64,000 nucleotides of DNA from Paenibacillus pinihumi DSM 23905 = JCM 16419 (GTDB lineage: Bacteria; Bacillota; Bacilli; Paenibacillales; Paenibacillaceae): contig NZ_AULX01000018.1 of NCBI RefSeq assembly GCF_000422505.1, positions 124,001-188,000 on the forward strand, written 5' to 3'. Numbering within the stretch: the stretch's first letter is position 1; each line of letters begins with the position of its first letter. Below the pieces are notes generated by a model that was not told the origin of the DNA, did no database searches, and worked only from the letters and a program-made list of their open reading frames with translations. Both the position numbers and the translations under genes were made by a program. This document shows positions 60,198 to 64,000 of the stretch, one piece after another.

Positions 60198-61658
60198 TTA
60201 CTGTTTCTCAGGCAACAACAGTCCATCCTCTACGATCGGGTTGGCTCCCTGGTCAGGCAGAAGGCCGTCCGGGGAGGTGAACGGGTCCTCATCCGGTTTT
60301 ACATCTGTCTTGCGGGAAACCCCTACAATCGTTGGCAGAGCGGGATAAGTATCTGTGGAGATCAATTCCCGCTCCGTTTTCTTATCATGCTCCATCCGGG
60401 TGCGGTACACCTCGACTATATAGCCGACAGTACCCTGCTTCAGTACAACACGTCCGCCGCGTCCGGCTGAGCTGCTCACAATCTCCCTGACAGGGGGCTG
60501 AATGGTCTTGACCAGCTTTGTCTCTATGATGTAACGGGTTGCTTTTGGCATGGTGCCGAACAGCTTGACTGTGAGCGTCCGGTTGCTCACTTCTGTACGA
60601 ATGACCATGTGATGTTCAGTTGAATTGCGGAAGCGAAAATTGAGATAGCCTTCGGCAAAAGTCGCATCCCGCCCCATAGGCAGGTAAGGAACGGCCTTGG
60701 AGTGGTTGCGGCGTTCGACGATGTCCAGCCCGGCGAGCAAGGCTGCGTTATACAAGGTGCTGGATACCTGGCAGATACCGCCGCCGATGCCCGGCACCAC
60801 ACGCCCGTTCACAATGACCGGCGCTTCCCTAAAGCCGTAGTGCTCCTGTGCAGCGGAAATGACCTTGCTGTAGTCGAATATTTCCCCGGGAGCGAGCTCC
60901 CAGTCGTTTAATATTTTTGCGGTAGAGGTCACATTATAAGCCCGGCCTTCCGAGCTGCGGGCGAAATCGGTACTGAAGCTGGAGATTTTCCGCTCGACCC
61001 CTTGCTGTTTCAAGCGGTCTAAAGTGACAGGGGGATGCACGGCGGCCACCTGAAGCACGAACTGCCGGTGGTCAGCTTGTCCTTCTATCGCCTGACTCGC
61101 CCATTTGCTGAGCTGGGAGAACAGCTTGTTCAGTTCCAGACGATGCCCGTCCTGATGCGGTTCATAGACAATCTGGTCCCATGCGGTAAAGGAGCGTCTG
61201 GCATTGACAGGCTCGTTGTACTCCAGCCAGCCCCATTGCGAGCGAATGGTCTTTTCGAGCATCTTTGAATCTTCTGACAGCTGAACCGGGATTTGACGGG
61301 GAAAGCGGTAGCGGTAGGACATTTTTTCAGCCAGACTGCCTTCGTTCAGCTCCAGAATTTTGTCCCGGGTTTCATCCCGCCTGACCGTAAAGCCCAACTC
61401 GCGGAGTGTCCATTGACGGCTGTTCTCCGCAGTGTCGTTCAGGGAAATCCGCACCTGCATTTGCTCAAAATCATCCCAGGCCTCATCCAGCTTATCCAGC
61501 GCTTGCTTCGTCCCGAGTCCTCCAATCTGCACGTCCCCGGCTGTTGTACCGTCGGGCACGCTGTCTTGGGAGGCATAGAGGTAGAGCAGTCCCCAGCCTG
61601 TTGTTGCCAATAAGATTACAATGCCTACAATGATGAAGGCGACATGGAGCCTCTTCAA
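60198..61658 (-). CDS. VanW-family protein with an N-terminal membrane anchor
   Basis: A 486-residue protein with a single N-terminal helix (LHVAFIIVGIVILLATTGWG), a putative peptidoglycan-binding domain (PF12229-like, GLGTKQALDKLDEAWDDF), the VanW domain (APGEIFDYSKV, GGGICQVSSTLYNAALLAGL, PMGRDATFAEGYLNFRF) and a C-terminal G5-like segment (RYIIETKLVKTIQPPVREIV). The start is TTG with GGAGGGG upstream; a 39-codon longer frame starts with ATG but has no site. It acts outside the cell, probably on the wall. Its exact role is unknown. Confidence 0.9.
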   Translation of the reverse strand: MKRLHVAFIIVGIVILLATTGWGLLYLYASQDSVPDGTTAGDVQIGGLGTKQALDKLDEAWDDFEQMQVRISLNDTAENSRQWTLRELGFTVRRDETRDKILELNEGSLAEKMSYRYRFPRQIPVQLSEDSKMLEKTIRSQWGWLEYNEPVNARRSFTAWDQIVYEPHQDGHRLELNKLFSQLSKWASQAIEGQADHRQFVLQVAAVHPPVTLDRLKQQGVERKISSFSTDFARSSEGRAYNVTSTAKILNDWELAPGEIFDYSKVISAAQEHYGFREAPVIVNGRVVPGIGGGICQVSSTLYNAALLAGLDIVERRNHSKAVPYLPMGRDATFAEGYLNFRFRNSTEHHMVIRTEVSNRTLTVKLFGTMPKATRYIIETKLVKTIQPPVREIVSSSAGRGGRVVLKQGTVGYIVEVYRTRMEHDKKTERELISTDTYPALPTIVGVSRKTDVKPDEDPFTSPDGLLPDQGANPIVEDGLLLPEKQ

Positions 61659-62014
61659 TAGGATTCCCCTCCTTGTTAAGAGCGTGTAATAAGCGTTAAA
61701 GTATTCGCCAAAGCATGCTGAAAAGGCAAGGCCTGTCTGCTTAAGCGATGAGCCGTTCATCTTCTCCGTTATCAAAAGGGAGGGCTGGCACTGCCGCTGC
61801 CGGATAAAAGCAGTTGCCAGTCGTTAAGCCTGCCAAGCGATATCATTCTATAGATATGCGGTGGTCCCGGTTTTTTTGCTAACAAAAAACGAATATTGCG
61901 GGTCCGGATCAAAAATTAAAATTATTAGAATATTGTCGAATAAGAAATTTTTGAGAGGAATTGAGTGTTTCCTGTCGAAGAAGATAAAGCTGACAATCTA
62001 CAGGATGTGATAAT
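61659..62014. other. Divergent intergenic region before ftsE
   Basis: A 356-bp region between the VanW gene and ftsE, AT-rich from 61900 to 61960. A TTTTTTTG-CTAA-CAAAAAA dyad lies near 61870. The ftsE ribosome site is AGGATG at 62001-62006. No complete promoter is convincing, and I see no gene. Confidence 0.4.
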
Positions 62015-62701
62015 GTGATCGAAATGCAAGATATTTGGAAGACGTATGCCAATGGCACGCACGCACTGCGCGGCGTCTCTGTACTCATAGAAAAAAATGA
62101 ATTTGTATATTTGGTCGGTCCCTCAGGGGCCGGTAAATCGACGTTTATGAAGCTGATCTATAGAGAAGAGGTCCCTAGCAAAGGCCAAATCTCCGTGAAC
62201 GGCTTTAATATTGGCAAGCTGAAGCCCCGCAAAATCCCATTTGTACGACGAAATATCGGCGTTATCTTTCAGGATTTCCGTTTGCTGCCGAAGCTGACGG
62301 CTTATGAGAATGTCGCTTTTGCCATGGAAGTTATCGAGACGCCCCGGCGTCTGATTAGGAAGCGGACGATGGAGGTACTGGAACTCGTCGGACTCAAAGG
62401 CAAGCATGCCAGCCTGCCTGCGCAGCTCTCCGGCGGTGAGCAGCAACGCGTCGGCATCGCAAGGGCAATTGTCAACAATCCGGCGGTTATTATTGCGGAT
62501 GAGCCTACGGGCAACCTGGACCCTGAGACATCATGGGACATCATGAACTTGCTTGAAGAAATTAACTTCCGGGGAACGACGATCGTCATGGCGACACATA
62601 ACCGGGATATCGTGAACAAGCTGCGCAAGCGGGTTATTGCGATTGAGGACGGTATTATAGCCCGTGACGAAGCCAGAGGGGAGTATGGTTATGAGATTTA
62701 G
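62015..62701 (+). CDS. ftsE: Cell-division ABC transporter ATP-binding protein FtsE
   Basis: ATPase of the FtsEX complex, which in Gram-positive bacteria activates wall hydrolases through its partner. The 228-residue protein shows Walker A GPSGAGKSTFMKLI, Q-loop IFQDFRLLPKLTAYENVAFA, signature LSGGEQQRVGIARA, Walker B VIIADEPTGNLDPETSW and MATHNRDIV, all diagnostic of FtsE. The start is GTG. It overlaps ftsX by 11 bp, and the next gene encodes the probable hydrolase activator. Confidence 0.96.
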   Translation: MIEMQDIWKTYANGTHALRGVSVLIEKNEFVYLVGPSGAGKSTFMKLIYREEVPSKGQISVNGFNIGKLKPRKIPFVRRNIGVIFQDFRLLPKLTAYENVAFAMEVIETPRRLIRKRTMEVLELVGLKGKHASLPAQLSGGEQQRVGIARAIVNNPAVIIADEPTGNLDPETSWDIMNLLEEINFRGTTIVMATHNRDIVNKLRKRVIAIEDGIIARDEARGEYGYEI

Positions 62702-63608
62702 CACAATCCTCCGGCACTTTAGAGAAGGGGCGAAGAATATTATCCGCAACGGGTGGATGTCCTTTGCTTCGATTAGTTCCATTGTCATTTCTTTATTTAT
62801 TTTGGGTGTGTTTTTATTGCTCGCCCTCAACGTTAATAATCTCGCCAACCAGATCGAGAGCCAGGTGCAGGTCAAGGTTTACCTGCAACTCGGAGTCGAG
62901 CAAAGCAAAATTGAAGAGCTGCATAATGCTATTGCCAATATGCCGGAAGTGCGTTCCGTTCAATTTATCTCCAAGGCGGACGGGCTGGAACTGCTGAGAG
63001 TAAGTCTTGGCGAAGACGGCAAAGAACTGCTGGAAGGCTTCGATGAGACGACGAATCCGCTGCCGGATTCCTTTACCGTCGAAGTAATCGAACCGCAGAC
63101 AATCTCGTTTGTGGCAAACAAAATCAAAGCGATTAACGAGGCGGACGCAACCGTTCCGATTACGAATGTCAAATACGGACAAGGCACCGTAGAGACACTG
63201 TTCAAGTTCACGACAGCAGTGCGCAATATCGGTCTGATTATTGTGGCTGGTCTGGCATTGACGGCAATGTTCCTTATTTCCAATACAATCAAGGTTACGA
63301 TTCTGGCACGCCGGCGTGAAATTGCCATTATGAAGCTGGTCGGAGCGACCAACCATTTTATCCGCTGGCCATTCTTCATTGAAGGAGCATTGATCGGTAT
63401 TATCGGTTCGAGCATTACAGCTGCGATTTTGCTGGTACTCTATCAACAGCTGGTCCAAATGACACAGTTTGAGCTGGGGCTAATGATGATCAAGCTTGTG
63501 ACGATACAGGATGCGGGTTGGATGATTTCCGGAATTTTATTTGCGATCGGTACATTAATCGGAATCTGGGGAAGCACAATTTCGGTTCGTAAGTATCTGA
63601 AAGTGTAG
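62691..63608 (+). CDS. ftsX: Cell-division ABC transporter permease FtsX
   Basis: A 305-residue membrane protein with the FtsX plan: one N-terminal helix (SIVISLFILGVFLLLAL), a large extracellular loop (QVQVKVYLQLGVEQSKIEEL to FVANKI) and three C-terminal helices including ARRREIAIMKLVGATNHFIRWPF, the coupling motif. The ATG lies inside ftsE, with GGGGAG upstream; a longer frame beginning at 62664 would extend further into ftsE and is not needed. The extracellular loop is expected to bind the hydrolase activator. Confidence 0.95.
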   Translation: MRFSTILRHFREGAKNIIRNGWMSFASISSIVISLFILGVFLLLALNVNNLANQIESQVQVKVYLQLGVEQSKIEELHNAIANMPEVRSVQFISKADGLELLRVSLGEDGKELLEGFDETTNPLPDSFTVEVIEPQTISFVANKIKAINEADATVPITNVKYGQGTVETLFKFTTAVRNIGLIIVAGLALTAMFLISNTIKVTILARRREIAIMKLVGATNHFIRWPFFIEGALIGIIGSSITAAILLVLYQQLVQMTQFELGLMMIKLVTIQDAGWMISGILFAIGTLIGIWGSTISVRKYLKV

Positions 63609-63620
63609 GTGAGATATTGG

Positions 63621-64000
63621 TGAAGAAGGCATTAACACTTCTTACGGTTCTTATAATGGCGGTTGTTCTGATTCAGCCATCCGGCGGACAGGCGGCCTCC
63701 TCTGAAGTGGATCGGATTAACCGGGAGCTGGATAAAGTCCGGAAGGATATGAAAGCTGCTGCCAATAGCAAATTGCAAGCCCAACAGGACTACAAGGCGG
63801 TTGAGCAAAAGAAGGAAGAGACGGCCCAGTCCATCACCAAAATTATGAGCCAGATTAACCAGACAACAGACAACATGCAGAATGTCCGTGACCGCTTGGA
63901 AGTGACAGAGGGCCAGCTGCTGGAAGCAGGAGAGAGCTTGCAGGAAGCGGAGAAGCGTATTGAAGCCAGAGACAAGCTACTCAAATCCCGAGTGCGGCTG
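63621..64000 (+). CDS. PcsB/CwlO/EnvC-like murein hydrolase or activator (cut by right edge)
   Basis: The first 126 codons of a secreted protein. The start is GTG 63621 with AGGTGAG 6 bp upstream, 12 bp after the ftsX stop. Signal peptide KKALTLLTVLIMAVVLIQPS with cleavage near GGQAASS, followed by a coiled coil rich in Lys, Gln and Glu (DRINRELDKVRKDMKAAA and on) exactly like the N-terminus of EnvC/CwlO/PcsB proteins. FtsEX activates this partner's hydrolase domain by pulling on the coiled coil in known systems. The catalytic domain (M23 or NlpC/P60) lies outside the window. Confidence 0.88.

Noticed and set aside
1-64000. CRISPR arrays, tRNA, rRNA or intact insertion sequences
   Set aside because: No spaced direct repeats, cloverleaf arms with CCA-type ends, or transposase genes with terminal repeats were seen on reading both strands.

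Overview
The window looks like chromosomal DNA of a Gram-positive endospore-former of the Paenibacillus type. The signs are moderate GC, strong AGGAGG-like ribosome binding sites with frequent GTG and TTG starts, an HPr kinase, HelD, FtsEX with a murein hydrolase activator, an LTA-synthase-family sulfatase, a VanW protein, SLH domains, a YdjO-like zinc-ribbon protein and lipobox substrate-binding proteins. The species call is inference. I found no rRNA, tRNA, CRISPR array or intact insertion sequence.

Layout. 1-4.8 kb: a CUT1 sugar importer (binding protein and two permeases, minus strand) divergent from a LacI-type regulator, with three copies of a GAAATCGATTTC operator between them. 4.8-8.7 kb: Nudix hydrolase, aldehyde dehydrogenase, a 59-codon GTG-start gene, a DUF421 (YetF-like) membrane protein and a small membrane protein. 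8.9-24.2 kb: the most interesting region, described below. 24.3-36.7 kb: housekeeping and accessory genes, including a LiaI-like membrane protein, a cyclophilin lipoprotein, a Gly/Tyr-rich protein, a methyltransferase, a 5'-damaged SLH gene, an AraC-type regulator, two aldo-keto reductases, a HAD phosphatase, an acetyltransferase, HelD and a secreted coiled-coil protein. 36.8-43.0 kb: a LysR regulator divergent from an FbpABC/phosphonate-type importer and a beta-CASP metallohydrolase. 43.0-45.3 kb: an Lrp-type regulator with a split chromate transporter (like Bacillus ywrCBA), then an IsdG/HmoA-type heme monooxygenase. 45.5-52.5 kb: succinate-semialdehyde-type dehydrogenase, a PAS-GGDEF-EAL protein, two paralogous membrane proteins, a membrane-tethered degenerate J-domain protein, an HPr kinase paralogue and a YdjO-like gene with no ordinary start codon. 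52.6-56.4 kb: a sugar-phosphate isomerase plus two Gfo/Idh/MocA oxidoreductases and a stand-alone LytTR regulator. 56.5-64 kb: cell-envelope genes (PDZ-Lon protease, LtaS-family enzyme, VanW protein, ftsE-ftsX and the start of a murein hydrolase activator).

The 8.9-24.2 kb cluster has seven co-directional, tightly packed genes ending at a strong terminator. They encode a secreted-type VWA protein with one membrane anchor, a large tubulin-superfamily protein (GLGGTG and GGTGSG loops, Tubulin_2-like), a 795-residue partner whose N-terminal half looks like a tubulin fold without its GTP loops, a polytopic VWA protein, a small beta-rich protein, a zinc-ribbon GTPase with intact Walker A, DxxG and TKSD motifs, and a 977-residue protein resembling GTPase-associated protein 1 with a transmembrane helix and an exported tail. 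A divergent pair (a 50-residue membrane protein overlapping a zinc-ribbon membrane protein) starts 230 bp away. Predicted topologies put metal-binding VWA domains outside or at the membrane and GTP-dependent switch and filament components inside. I infer a trans-envelope sensing or conflict system; its activity cannot be told from sequence.
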